Part shown: positions 1 through 8,269 of the stretch, one piece after another
Layout of the letters: each line of letters begins with the position of its first letter
Numbering within the stretch: position 1 is the first letter of the stretch
Origin: Paracholeplasma vituli
Lineage (GTDB): Bacteria; Bacillota_I; Bacilli_A; Acholeplasmatales; UBA5453
Direction: 5' to 3'
Length of the DNA stretch: 64,000 bases
NCBI RefSeq assembly: GCF_025446935.1
Contig: NZ_JAOEGN010000010.1
Location: 1 to 64,000, forward strand
Position numbers and translations under genes: made by a program
Notes under the pieces: generated by a model
Told to the model about the DNA's origin: nothing
Databases searched by the model: none
Seen by the model: only the letters and a program-made list of their open reading frames with translations

Positions 1-123
1 ATAGTGTTTCTGTTTGTCTTCTAACATCTTATTCCATAAAAAGCGATTATGGCCTAAGGTCATATGAATCAAAGTCTTTTGAGATTCAGTGGGATAGATC
101 CTAAACTTAAAGGCTTTATTCAT
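1..123 (-). CDS. tnpB: TnpB, IS200/IS605 accessory nuclease (N-terminal fragment, cut by window edge)
   Basis: Reading the minus strand from the ATG at 123 gives 41 codons that run off the window. They begin MNKAFKFRIYPTESQ, the usual opening of TnpB, the RNA-guided nuclease encoded by IS200/IS605 elements. The start codon overlaps the end of tnpA by 8 bases, the normal tight tnpA-tnpB arrangement. The catalytic RuvC-like residues lie outside the window, so whether the nuclease is intact cannot be judged here. Family assignment is from the N-terminal motif and the gene order. Confidence 0.8.
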   Translation of the reverse strand, partial: MNKAFKFRIYPTESQKTLIHMTLGHNRFLWNKMLEDKQKHY

Positions 124-526
124 CTGGGTCACCTTGGCTTTCAATATACTGTTTGATTACTTCAATAGGTGCCTCGCCTGTAGTTAACAAACAAAAACTT
201 TGACTCCAGAAGTAAGACTGCCATAACTGTTTACGTACAGTTTCAAATTCTTGTTTAATTAATCGAGAGGACGCTGACTTATACGCATTGATGAACTTAG
301 ATAGCTCCGTCTTAGGGTGAGCCCTAAATACAATATGTATATGGTCCGAATCGTGATTCCACTCAATGAGTGTAATATGATAATTCATAGCGATATATTC
401 AAAGATTTCTTTAGCGCGATCAGAGATTTCATCCGTAAAAACCTTACGTCTATATTTAGTAACTAATATCAAGTGATACCATAACATGAAGACTGAATGT
501 GCATTGGTGTCTAATTTCATCATCAT
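116..526 (-). CDS. tnpA: TnpA, IS200/IS605 Y1-type transposase
   Basis: This is a small single-strand transposase of the HUH/Y1 class, which cuts and joins the element ends as ssDNA at subterminal hairpins. The protein has the HUH motif (SDHIHIVF, about residues 60-67) and the catalytic tyrosine in VIKQYIESQ (about residue 127). Its length of about 136 residues is typical. Three consecutive ATG codons follow an AGAAGG ribosome binding site, and the first (526) was taken; starting at the second or third would shorten it by one or two residues. It overlaps tnpB by 8 bases. Nothing in the sequence suggests it is broken. Confidence 0.9.
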   Translation of the reverse strand: MMMKLDTNAHSVFMLWYHLILVTKYRRKVFTDEISDRAKEIFEYIAMNYHITLIEWNHDSDHIHIVFRAHPKTELSKFINAYKSASSRLIKQEFETVRKQLWQSYFWSQSFCLLTTGEAPIEVIKQYIESQGDPDE

Positions 527-626
527 AATGCCTTCTTTCAAAAATTATACCGAATGTTTATTATATTTATATTATATCATATTTTAGATATAATAATCAA
601 TATCAAAAACAAAAAAAACAATTCAT

Positions 627-649
627 CCCACTACCTGAAGAGGGTGTGG
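627..649. mobile_element. Subterminal hairpin at the tnpA-proximal end of the IS200/IS605 element
   Basis: The sequence from 627 to 649 folds as an imperfect hairpin: CCCAC-T-ACCT, loop GAAG, AGG-G-TGTGG, with one unpaired base on each side. Bulged hairpins like this are the TnpA recognition sites at IS200/IS605 ends. It lies about 100 bases upstream of tnpA, where the left end is expected. The exact cleavage point was not determined. Confidence 0.6.
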
Positions 650-654
650 ACTTC

Positions 655-682
655 TTGATTGGATTGTTAAATTTGGTATAAT
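655..682 (+). promoter_or_regulatory. Probable sigma-A promoter for pncB
   Basis: TTGATT (655-660) and TATAAT (677-682) are separated by 16 bases and lie just upstream of pncB. The -35 box sits a few bases beyond the IS-end hairpin, so the insertion may have supplied or replaced part of the promoter. Confidence 0.6.
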
Positions 683-704
683 AGATGAGTGCATGGAGGT
701 ATAT

Positions 705-2138
705 ATGAGAAATTTATCGATGCTCATTGATTTTTATGAATTAACGATGGCTAATAGCTATTTTGAACACAATAAGAACGAAGAAGCTGTTTTTGATCTA
801 TTCTTTAGATCGGTCCCAGATGAGGGGGGATACGCTGTGATGGCTGGTTTAGAACAAGCCATTCAATATATCCAAGAACTCAGTTTTACTGACCAAGATA
901 TCGCTTATTTAAGAGGTAGAAACCTATTTTCAGAAGGCTTCTTGACCTATTTACGTAACTTCAAGTTTTCTTGTAGTGTGTACGCAATTAAAGAAGGCAC
1001 ACCGATTTTTCCAAATGAACCCGTACTTACAGTAAAAGGTCCAATCATTGAATGTCAATTAATTGAAACTATGTTGTTACTAACCATCAATCACCAAAGC
1101 TTAATCGCAACCAAAACTGCTCGTATTGTCGCATCCGCTAAAGGAAGAGCTGTTCTAGAGTTCGGTTCAAGACGTGCTCAAGGCTATGATGCTGCAACCT
1201 TTGGGGCACGTGCAGCCTACATTGCTGGAGCTTTAGGTAGTTCTAATACCATCACCGATCGTGACTTTAAGATTCCTGCTATCGGTACGATGGCACATTC
1301 CTACGTTCAAAGTTTCAATTCTGAATATGAAGCGTTCTTAGCGTATGCGAAAACCTATCCAAATGAATCGGTATTTTTAGTAGATACCTATTCTACGCTC
1401 AATTCTGGTGTACCTAACGCAATCAAAGTGTATCAAGACTATTTAAAACCAAACGGATATACCCTGAAAGGGATTCGTATTGATAGCGGTGATTTAACCT
1501 ATCTATCGAAAAAGAGTCGTGAACTTTTAGATGCAGCAGGGTTGAAACACACAAAAATCACAGTTTCAAACTCACTCGATGAATACCTAATTCGTGAACT
1601 GGTTGAACAAGGTGCACAAATTGACGCATTCGGTGTCGGTGAACGTTTGATTACCTCAAAGAGCGACTCTGTGTTTGGTGGAGTTTATAAACTGGCTGCA
1701 CTCAAACAAAATGGCGTTTGGGTACCGAAGATGAAACTATCGGATAACGTCGTTAAAACAACCAATCCGGGCGTTAAGAAACTCTATCGTTTATTTGACT
1801 TAACCACTAAGAACGCGATTGCAGACGTCGTTACGCTCGACCATGAGGTCATTGACGATACGAAACCTTATTTACTATTTGACCCAAACTTCCCATGGAA
1901 ACAAAAGCAGGTTGAAAACTTTAAAGCCGTGAGCTTATTAGAACCGATTTTCATAGAAGGAAAACTGGTTTATCAAAAACCTCAGCTTAAAGAAATCCGC
2001 ACCTTCCATTTAGAACAAATGAAGACCCTATGGGATGAAGTTAAGCGTTTTGAAAACCCACATCCGTATTATGTCGATTTATCAAGAGAACTTTACGACT
2101 TAAAACAGGATTTAATCGAACAATATTCCAAAAAATAA
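705..2138 (+). CDS. pncB: Nicotinate phosphoribosyltransferase
   Basis: This cytoplasmic enzyme makes nicotinate mononucleotide from nicotinate and PRPP with ATP hydrolysis, the entry step of NAD salvage (Preiss-Handler pathway). The 477-residue protein matches the family along its length: the N-terminal LIDFYELTMANSYF, the FGSRRAQGYDAA phosphoribosyl/nicotinate-binding block, GTMAHSYVQ with the histidine expected to be phosphorylated, and RIDSGDLTYLS. The ATG at 693 overlaps the ribosome binding site GGAGGT (695-700), so the in-frame ATG at 705 is preferred. The gene has its own promoter and terminator and is apparently monocistronic. Confidence 0.95.
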   Translation: MRNLSMLIDFYELTMANSYFEHNKNEEAVFDLFFRSVPDEGGYAVMAGLEQAIQYIQELSFTDQDIAYLRGRNLFSEGFLTYLRNFKFSCSVYAIKEGTPIFPNEPVLTVKGPIIECQLIETMLLLTINHQSLIATKTARIVASAKGRAVLEFGSRRAQGYDAATFGARAAYIAGALGSSNTITDRDFKIPAIGTMAHSYVQSFNSEYEAFLAYAKTYPNESVFLVDTYSTLNSGVPNAIKVYQDYLKPNGYTLKGIRIDSGDLTYLSKKSRELLDAAGLKHTKITVSNSLDEYLIRELVEQGAQIDAFGVGERLITSKSDSVFGGVYKLAALKQNGVWVPKMKLSDNVVKTTNPGVKKLYRLFDLTTKNAIADVVTLDHEVIDDTKPYLLFDPNFPWKQKQVENFKAVSLLEPIFIEGKLVYQKPQLKEIRTFHLEQMKTLWDEVKRFENPHPYYVDLSRELYDLKQDLIEQYSKK

Positions 2139-2155
2139 AAAAATATTACTAAAGT

Positions 2156-2180
2156 AATCACCCTAGGGTGGTTATTTTTT
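2156..2180 (+). terminator. Rho-independent terminator after pncB
   Basis: The stem AATCACCC/GGGTGGTT has a 2-base TA loop and is followed by a T-rich tract, 18 bases after the pncB stop. Confidence 0.85.
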
Positions 2181-2192
2181 AATATTAAGGTA

Positions 2193-2222
2193 TTGACAAT
2201 AGTGTATGGCATACAGTATTAT
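2193..2222 (+). promoter_or_regulatory. Promoter with PadR-type operator in the spacer
   Basis: TTGACA (2193-2198) and TATTAT (2217-2222) are 18 bases apart. The spacer holds a perfect palindrome, TGTATG-G-CATACA (2203-2215). PadR-family repressors bind inverted repeats of this kind, so autoregulation of the following padR gene is likely by inference. Confidence 0.75.
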
Positions 2223-2241
2223 ATTGGTGTGAGGTGAGAAT

Positions 2242-2565
2242 ATGGATCAGACCATCCTAAATAATCTCGAAATTGAACTTAGACGAGGGACACAGACCCT
2301 CGCAGTATTATCCTTATTAAAAACGAAGCAGTACGGCTATTCACTCCTACAAGCATTAGAGGAAAGACATGTTTATATTGAGGCTGGGACCCTATATCCG
2401 ATGTTAAGAAGATTAGAAACCCAAGGTTTATTGACATCCAATTGGGATACTCAAGAATCACGGCCACGGAAGTATTATGAACTATCTACGATGGGCGAAG
2501 AAGTCCTCGACAAACTTATTGAAATTTATCGCGATATGACCAAGCAGTTTGCTGGTTTACTATAG
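2242..2565 (+). CDS. PadR family transcriptional regulator
   Basis: This 107-residue protein is a PadR-type winged-helix DNA-binding protein. It shows the family pattern TLAVLSLLKTKQYGYSLLQALEERHV followed by GTLYPMLRRLETQGLL and PRKYYELSTMGEEVL, which are the wing and the start of the dimerisation helix. It is followed 9 bases later by a HAAS-type membrane protein gene, so the two form an operon. PadR regulators are often paired with HAAS proteins, which they control together with themselves. The palindrome between -35 and -10 of its promoter is the likely operator. The signal it senses cannot be read from the sequence. Confidence 0.9.
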   Translation: MDQTILNNLEIELRRGTQTLAVLSLLKTKQYGYSLLQALEERHVYIEAGTLYPMLRRLETQGLLTSNWDTQESRPRKYYELSTMGEEVLDKLIEIYRDMTKQFAGLL

Positions 2566-2574
2566 GAGGCTACC

Positions 2575-3564
2575 ATGAACGATTATATTGCAAGATACAT
2601 ATATGATGTTACAAAACGTTTAGATGAACCTATTCGAGAAGACATCTCTAAAGAACTAGAAGCGAATATTTATGACATGCTCGGGGATGATACCAGTGAT
2701 GAAAACATCAAAAAGGTATTAACTGATCTCGGTTCACCTGCCAAAATGGCGATGAACTACAAGACCCCACGCTATTTGATTTCACCAGAACTCTTTGACG
2801 ATTACCTTCACGTTTTAGTGATTGTCATGCTTGTGTTCGCAGGGATTGCATTCGCCAGTGGCATCATTGAAGCTGTGATGGGCTCTGGAGTTGAAATTCT
2901 CGCAGGCATCATGGAAACCATCTTTGGTTCGATGCTCTATGCGGCATTTAATGGTTTCGCAGTGACCACACTTATTTTCGCGGGGATTGAACTCTATAAT
3001 AAAAAAACGAACCACCCATTCAAAGTGGAAAGTCTACCTAAGATTCCAAAAGTGGAATCCAAAAAATCGCTACGCGTGGAGCTGATTGTTGAAAGTGTAT
3101 TTTCAATCGTGTTCGGAATCCTCTTCGTCTACGCACTCATTTATAACTATGTCGATATCAATATCGTGAGTGATGATCTGAATTTCGTATACAGTGGGGA
3201 TGTTATCAACAGTTGGGTCTCTAGTGTCTTTGTTCCATGGTTCATGATTTACTTAGTTCTGACTGTGGTTATTAAAGTATTCCAATTCAAAGAAGGTGGC
3301 TTTACAAAGGTATTAGCCTCATTCTATACAGCTCTAGAACTTTCGAGTTTAATCATGATGTCAATTATATTTACACGACCAAACGCATTCAACGAAACCT
3401 TAATCAGTACGGTTTCGACAGCCTTTAATATCGATTTCCCTTACCATTTAGGTATCGCAATCCGTGGGATTGTTGGACTTGTATGGGTGATTACCACCAT
3501 CGATTTGATCGTAACTTGGTATAAACTCTATCATCCAAAAACCAATAAGAAACAAAAAAACTAG
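2575..3564 (+). CDS. HAAS-domain multi-pass membrane protein
   Basis: The N-terminal 70 residues (NDYIARYIYDVTKRLDEPIREDI, then a helical DLGSP segment) resemble the HAAS domain found next to PadR regulators. About six hydrophobic segments follow between residue 80 and residue 315, with a basic cytoplasmic tail. The HAAS domain is thought to link a PadR regulator to membrane-associated signalling, and no enzymatic motif is visible. A GGAGG ribosome binding site precedes the ATG. The stop codon lies inside a bidirectional terminator shared with the convergent GH105 gene. A second pair of the same kind is found at 48.6-50.1 kb, in the opposite gene order. Confidence 0.75.
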   Translation: MNDYIARYIYDVTKRLDEPIREDISKELEANIYDMLGDDTSDENIKKVLTDLGSPAKMAMNYKTPRYLISPELFDDYLHVLVIVMLVFAGIAFASGIIEAVMGSGVEILAGIMETIFGSMLYAAFNGFAVTTLIFAGIELYNKKTNHPFKVESLPKIPKVESKKSLRVELIVESVFSIVFGILFVYALIYNYVDINIVSDDLNFVYSGDVINSWVSSVFVPWFMIYLVLTVVIKVFQFKEGGFTKVLASFYTALELSSLIMMSIIFTRPNAFNETLISTVSTAFNIDFPYHLGIAIRGIVGLVWVITTIDLIVTWYKLYHPKTNKKQKN

Positions 3565-3581
3565 CGCTGGCTAGTTTTTTT
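3554..3581. terminator. Bidirectional terminator between convergent genes
   Basis: The structure is an A-tract, CTAG, loop CGCTGG, CTAG, then a T-tract, so it can act in both directions. It overlaps the last bases of both the HAAS gene and the GH105 gene. Confidence 0.75.
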
Positions 3582-4697
3582 AAATTCTGTATAGGCGAGA
3601 ATGAACGGCCCTACGCCTTTTGCATCGTTTTTAACAACTGGTTCAGACAGATAGTAGTCAATCGACCCATCGCGTCTTAAGTTCTGATCCGGACCCAAAC
3701 CGGCAACTAAACAGATGCCTTCCATGTTGAGTTCCCCGTCTTTAAAGGTAATGTATTTTTGAACTATCCCGTTAAAGATATCGAGCCCAATCTGTTTGTA
3801 ACTCAAATCTAAAGCGCCCAAACGAACCCCTTTTAAAATGGCATAAGCGAGAAGAGATGACCCTGAGGACTCTAGGTAATTTCCTTTATAATCTTTTTGA
3901 TCAATCACTTGATAGAATAATTTCGATGCTTTGTCTTGGTACTGTAATAATCCGTCCACGGTTTCTTTTAACAGTGGGAAGAAGAAGTCTTTTCGAGCTT
4001 CACACCGTTCATCGAGATAATCGATGACGTCGACAAGTGAAACAACATACCAACCAGTTGCTCTTAACCAAAAGTTTTTAGATAAGCCAGTTTCTTTATT
4101 AGCCCAAAATGCGGTTTTGCTGGCATCGTAGCCATGATAGTATAGTTTCTTTTCAGGGTTAAACATCCGTGATCTAACAATCTTGAAGTGATTAATGATA
4201 TCGGAATAGTTTTTTTGATTATTAAAGGTCGTTTCATAGCGTGTATAAAACGGTTGAGCCATGAATAATCCATCTAACCATACTTGATGTGGGTAAATCA
4301 GTTTATGCCAAAATGAACCCTCTTTTGTACGGGGTTGTCTTAGGATGTGTGTATAAGTAAAATCGATGGCTTTCTTATACTTTGAGTCACCAGTTCTCTG
4401 ATACAAATCAAACAAAACTCGAGATTCACAAATATCATCTAAGTTGAATGTTTTCATATCGTAACCGAGAATTTCACCATCGGGTTTAATATAATAATCG
4501 ATGTGTTTTTTGACAAAGTCATAATACTTTTCATCTTTGGTTTGTGCGTACAAAGAGAGTAATCCCGTCATCATACACCCATCGACGTAATTCCACGCAG
4601 CAGGTTTACCTTGATGGATGGCTTCAATGTTCCATAAAGGTTTGTCAGGGGTCGACCTTAACATCAGTTTTTCGATATATTGATCAATGAATTCCAT
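3561..4697 (-). CDS. Glycoside hydrolase family 105 (unsaturated rhamnogalacturonyl hydrolase, YteR/YesR-like)
   Basis: Members of GH88/GH105 remove the 4,5-unsaturated uronic acid left at the end of oligosaccharides by polysaccharide lyases. The protein has no signal peptide, so it should act in the cytoplasm. The (alpha/alpha)6-barrel family motifs are visible: WNYVDGCMMTGLL near residue 35, HQVWLDGLFMAQPFY near 137 with Asp142 in the position of the YteR catalytic Asp143, and FWLRATGWY near 215. The start at 4697 was chosen because GGGAGG lies 8 bases upstream; the track start seven codons earlier has no such site. No lyase or pectin transporter lies beside it, so the substrate is open. 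Confidence 0.88.
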   Translation of the reverse strand: MEFIDQYIEKLMLRSTPDKPLWNIEAIHQGKPAAWNYVDGCMMTGLLSLYAQTKDEKYYDFVKKHIDYYIKPDGEILGYDMKTFNLDDICESRVLFDLYQRTGDSKYKKAIDFTYTHILRQPRTKEGSFWHKLIYPHQVWLDGLFMAQPFYTRYETTFNNQKNYSDIINHFKIVRSRMFNPEKKLYYHGYDASKTAFWANKETGLSKNFWLRATGWYVVSLVDVIDYLDERCEARKDFFFPLLKETVDGLLQYQDKASKLFYQVIDQKDYKGNYLESSGSSLLAYAILKGVRLGALDLSYKQIGLDIFNGIVQKYITFKDGELNMEGICLVAGLGPDQNLRRDGSIDYYLSEPVVKNDAKGVGPFILAYTEFKKTSQR

Positions 4698-4771
4698 CTG
4701 CAATACCTCCCGATTCAACCCAATTATACCTTATGGGAAGTAATAATCAAAGGTTTTATCATCATTTCGAG

Positions 4772-4828
4772 TGAATCGTTTTCATTGTTCATTATGATGG
4801 ACGAATAATGGCTAAATTACGCCATTAT
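4772..4828. promoter_or_regulatory. Palindromic sites in the divergent GH105/MATE promoter region
   Basis: Two palindromes lie between the divergent genes. TGAATCGTTTTCA (4772-4784) is a LacI-family-like half-site pair, close to the TTGAAACGTTT motif of the glucan locus. ATAATGGC-N8-GCCATTAT (4805-4828) is a perfect 8-base inverted repeat. Both are positioned to control GH105 or the MATE gene; which one, if either, is not shown. Confidence 0.4.
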
Positions 4829-4866
4829 ATGACCATTATGAGAAAACCCATATATTTTATATATGA

Positions 4867-4895
4867 TTGCATTAAGGGGCATGATTATGTATAAT
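4867..4895 (+). promoter_or_regulatory. Sigma-A promoter for the MATE gene
   Basis: TTGCAT (4867-4872) and TATAAT (4890-4895) are separated by 17 bases, with a TG just before the -10 box. The transcript would start about 20 bases before the MATE ATG. Confidence 0.75.
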
Positions 4896-4921
4896 AGAAC
4901 CGTTATTGGAAGGTTAATATT

Positions 4922-6343
4922 ATGCAAAAACTAACACCTGCTGAAAGAAAGCATTTAATTTTAAAAGATAAAAACATCATTAAGGGTATCGTCATCATGG
5001 CGCTACCGATTTTTATATCTAATTTATTGAAATCCTTACACGACGTTGTCGACTCCTTTTTCCTAGCGAGAATGGATGGTTCTGAAGAAATGATCGCCTC
5101 CACACTCGCAGCAATCAATATCCACTGGCCGATTTACAATATCTTTAACGCTTTAGGTGTGGGATTAGGGATCGCTGGTGTCGGGATTATTTCACAATAT
5201 CTGGGCTCTGGGAAAGATCGAACCGCACGAGACTACGCCGCTAAATTGTTATCGTTCTCTGTTATTTTAGGCGCGCTAGTGAATGTGCTACTGTTCTTTG
5301 GGGCTCCACCTATCGCGAGATGGATGGGTGCGTCTGGAGATACCCTCAAGTTCGCAATCACTTATTTTAGATACCGATCAATGGAATTTATCTTTGTGTA
5401 TATTTTCTTAGCTTATCAAGCAATCCGACAAGCGAGTGGAGACACGAGATCTCCTGTAAGACTCGCTATTTATAGCATATTCATAAATATGTTTTTAACT
5501 TGGTTATTTGTATCTGAGTTCAACATGGGCATTGCCGGAGCAGGGCTATCAACTTTAATTGGTCAAGTCGTCATTATCCCGTTCGCAATCTATGACTTAT
5601 TCTTCAGTAAAGAACATCCACGTTTAGAAAAGAAGGATTTGGGTTTAGATCCACATATCGTCAATGAAATTGCGAAATTCGCGATGCCGTCTGCAGCAGC
5701 ACAAGCCTTTTCATCCTTAGGATTCGCTGTGATTCAAGCCATGATTCTAAGTTATGGGGATGTCGTATCCTCTGGCTTCTCAACCGGAAATCGTATTTCA
5801 TCCTTACTATTAAACCCAGTCATGGCGATTGGGTCTGTCGTGACTGCCTATATTGGTCAAAACATTGGAGCGAATAATCCAGCACGAGCGAAACGGTCCT
5901 ATGAGATCGCGAGAAACTTATCGTTTATCATCATGGTGATTGGTGTATTAATGATTCTCCCATTCGCAAAACCGATTGCGGAATTTATTGTCGGAACTCG
6001 AAATGCCTCCATCGTCGCGGTAACCGTCGAATACTCGGTTTGGATCTTGGGTACACAACCGCTCATGGCGGTGTTCCAAACGCATTTGTCTGCTTTTAAT
6101 GGTTCTGGTAATAACAAATACGCTTTTATTATGACGTTTACTCGTTTATGGATATTACGTGTACCGCTCGTCTTATTCTTTAAATACGCAACCGATGTTG
6201 GCTACGCTGGTATTTGGTACGCCATGGTCATCTCAAACTTAGTCATCCTATTTGTAGGTTCTTATTTATATCGTAAGGTCAAATTTGAACGGAAGGTGTT
6301 TATCGATGAAAGTGAAAGCACTGCAGGCGATTTTTCAATCTAA
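4922..6343 (+). CDS. MATE family efflux transporter
   Basis: This 473-residue protein has about 12 membrane segments and the two-fold repeat typical of MATE exporters, which extrude drugs or metabolites using a sodium or proton gradient. Recognisable segments include IMALPIFISNLLKSLHDVVDSFF in the first helix pair, QASGDTRSPVRLAIYS after helix 5, and FNGSGNNKYAFIMTFTRLW in the second half. It belongs to the DinF/NorM-like bacterial branch. The substrate cannot be predicted. A GGAAGG ribosome binding site precedes the ATG. Its 3' end overlaps the queG start, so the two are co-transcribed. Confidence 0.9.
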   Translation: MQKLTPAERKHLILKDKNIIKGIVIMALPIFISNLLKSLHDVVDSFFLARMDGSEEMIASTLAAINIHWPIYNIFNALGVGLGIAGVGIISQYLGSGKDRTARDYAAKLLSFSVILGALVNVLLFFGAPPIARWMGASGDTLKFAITYFRYRSMEFIFVYIFLAYQAIRQASGDTRSPVRLAIYSIFINMFLTWLFVSEFNMGIAGAGLSTLIGQVVIIPFAIYDLFFSKEHPRLEKKDLGLDPHIVNEIAKFAMPSAAAQAFSSLGFAVIQAMILSYGDVVSSGFSTGNRISSLLLNPVMAIGSVVTAYIGQNIGANNPARAKRSYEIARNLSFIIMVIGVLMILPFAKPIAEFIVGTRNASIVAVTVEYSVWILGTQPLMAVFQTHLSAFNGSGNNKYAFIMTFTRLWILRVPLVLFFKYATDVGYAGIWYAMVISNLVILFVGSYLYRKVKFERKVFIDESESTAGDFSI

Positions 6344-7232
6344 ATTCGATTTGGTTGGAATTATTTCGACTAAACGGTATTTAGAAGCGGCCAAAACGAT
6401 GCGTAAAGATGTCATCGAAGAGACCTATCCAACCATGGTCGTTTTGGGATTAAGCTATCCGAAACGGATACTAAAACACACCGATACCCATTTGGTACCT
6501 TCCTTCTATACCTTTGGAAAAGACTATCACTTGGTACTAAAAGCACGGATGGAATCGGTGCTAAAGGACTTAAACATCGAATACCGCTTAGGTGTCGATA
6601 ACCATAACCACGATGAACGCCTAGCTGCGACATTGGCGGGTTTAGGTTACTTTGCAAAAAACCAATTGATTATCAATGAAACCCTTGGCTCATATTTCTT
6701 TTTAGGGTTAATATTTTTAAATATTGAAATCGAAAATGAAATCACACTCGAAGTAAATTCAGACTGTGGGACTTGTCGAAAATGTATTGATGCGTGTCCA
6801 ACAGGTGCTTTATCAGATATGGGCTATCAAATGGATTTGTGTATGAGCCATTATAACCAATCCAAACGGATTTTAACCGATATCGAAATGAATGCGAATT
6901 ACAGTTTATTTGGCTGTGATATTTGCCAAATGGTCTGTCCAAAAAATAGTGTTATAAGAACAGTAACACAACCTGAATTTGAATTATCAGGTAAAGAAAT
7001 GGTCTCGATTGTGGATTTATTTACCCTTTCGGATAAACAGTTTAAAGAAAAGTACTCAGATATGCCGTATCTTTGGAAAGGCAAAACGGTTTTGATGCGT
7101 AATGCCTTATTAATCTTAAAGCGATTAAAGAATACACGCTATAATGATTTAATTGAACAGTCTCGCAATAAGTATCTGATGCCTTGGTATCAAGATACAG
7201 TTGACCGCGTTTTAAGCGCGCTTAAGGAGTAA
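6306..7232 (+). CDS. queG: Epoxyqueuosine reductase
   Basis: QueG converts epoxyqueuosine to queuosine in the wobble position of tRNAs with GUN anticodons, using cobalamin and two [4Fe-4S] clusters. The protein (308 residues) has the family block HDERLAATLAGLGYFAKNQL (about residues 102-121) and two ferredoxin-like cysteine motifs, CGTCRKCIDACPTGAL and CDICQMVCP. The start at 6306 follows CGGAAGG; the upstream in-frame ATG at 6285 lacks one. It overlaps the end of the MATE gene by 38 bases and is followed 3 bases later by trmL, so two tRNA wobble-base modification genes are adjacent. Confidence 0.93.
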   Translation: MKVKALQAIFQSKFDLVGIISTKRYLEAAKTMRKDVIEETYPTMVVLGLSYPKRILKHTDTHLVPSFYTFGKDYHLVLKARMESVLKDLNIEYRLGVDNHNHDERLAATLAGLGYFAKNQLIINETLGSYFFLGLIFLNIEIENEITLEVNSDCGTCRKCIDACPTGALSDMGYQMDLCMSHYNQSKRILTDIEMNANYSLFGCDICQMVCPKNSVIRTVTQPEFELSGKEMVSIVDLFTLSDKQFKEKYSDMPYLWKGKTVLMRNALLILKRLKNTRYNDLIEQSRNKYLMPWYQDTVDRVLSALKE

Positions 7233-7235
7233 ACT

Positions 7236-7757
7236 ATGGAATTGAATATCGTTTTATTTGAACCGGAAATTCCTCAAAATACCGGAAACATCATGAGAAC
7301 CTGTGTGGGCATTAATGCGAAACTTCATTTAATTAAACCTTTAGGATTTTCATTGGAAGAGAAGTATTTAAGAAGAAGTGCTTTGGATTACATCAAGGAT
7401 TTGACCTATACCATTTATGAAAACTACTCTGATTTTGAATCTAAAAATAAAGGCGCGTATTTCTTTTTAACCCGATACGGTAAAAAAACCTATACCGATA
7501 TCGATTATACGAAAATAGAGGGTCCTATTTATTTGATTTTTGGAAAAGAATCTACTGGGGTGGACCGTACCATTTTGGCTTCACATATGGATACTTGTTA
7601 CCGTATTCCAACCACAGATAAAATCCGTTCATTAAATTTATCTAACGCAGTAGCACTCGTATCCTTTGAAGTGATGAGACAATTCGACTTTGAAGGTCTA
7701 CAAAAATACGAACCGGAAACCCTCAAAGGGAAAGATTTCTTGGATCAGTTCAAATGA
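7236..7757 (+). CDS. trmL: tRNA (cytidine/uridine(34)-2'-O)-methyltransferase
   Basis: This SPOUT-class methyltransferase (173 residues) adds a 2'-O-methyl group to the wobble nucleotide of certain tRNA-Leu species. All family motifs are present: IVLFEPEIPQNTGNIMRTC at the N-terminus, YLIFGKESTGVD in the knot, and RIPTTDKIRSLNLSNAVA for the cofactor loop. The gene ends in TGA, supporting the standard genetic code. The stop overlaps the start of the next gene (ATGA). Confidence 0.95.
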   Translation: MELNIVLFEPEIPQNTGNIMRTCVGINAKLHLIKPLGFSLEEKYLRRSALDYIKDLTYTIYENYSDFESKNKGAYFFLTRYGKKTYTDIDYTKIEGPIYLIFGKESTGVDRTILASHMDTCYRIPTTDKIRSLNLSNAVALVSFEVMRQFDFEGLQKYEPETLKGKDFLDQFK

Positions 7758-8269
7758 TTCTTGTTACAGCTTTTGAACCCTTTGGTGGGAAAACATGGAA
7801 TGCGTCCTTAGAAATCATGAATGGTTTATCGGGTGTTGATAAAATTGTATTACCAGTTTCGATTCAAGGGTGTCATGAAGCAATCAATGCTTTAGATATA
7901 TTAAAATATGATACGATAGTGATGTTGGGTGAGGCTGACAGACCTCATCTATCATTAGAACAGTTTGCATATAATGAAATCGACATGCGTATTCCCGATA
8001 ATACAGGTATTCAATTGAAGAACCAAACAATCGATTGTGGACAGACACAAAAAACACCATTTGATTTAAACAAGTGGGTTAAACCAGGTATTCAAATCTC
8101 AACAAATCCAGGTCGATATTTATGTAACTATGCATATTATTTAGCACTAAAAAAACACTCAAGTGTTTTATTCATTCACGTGTCAAGTCACGAACAATAC
8201 ATTGCCCAACAAGGGAAACAAGTAGAGGAGATTATCCATGAAATTAAGACCATTTCAATCACTCGGTGA
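7754..8269 (+). CDS. pcp: Pyroglutamyl-peptidase I-like cysteine peptidase (family C15), short form
   Basis: Family C15 removes an N-terminal pyroglutamate from peptides. This copy keeps the opening TAFEPFGG and a probable Glu-Cys-His triad: the Glu in HLSLEQFAYNEI, the Cys in NPGRYLCNYAYY and the His in LFIHVSSHEQ. It is 171 residues, about 40 shorter than most family members, and the glycine-rich segment before the catalytic Glu is altered (GEADRPH). The fold core appears kept, so it may be active, but specificity could differ. It overlaps trmL by 4 bases and the next gene by 32. Confidence 0.82.
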   Translation: MILVTAFEPFGGKTWNASLEIMNGLSGVDKIVLPVSIQGCHEAINALDILKYDTIVMLGEADRPHLSLEQFAYNEIDMRIPDNTGIQLKNQTIDCGQTQKTPFDLNKWVKPGIQISTNPGRYLCNYAYYLALKKHSSVLFIHVSSHEQYIAQQGKQVEEIIHEIKTISITR

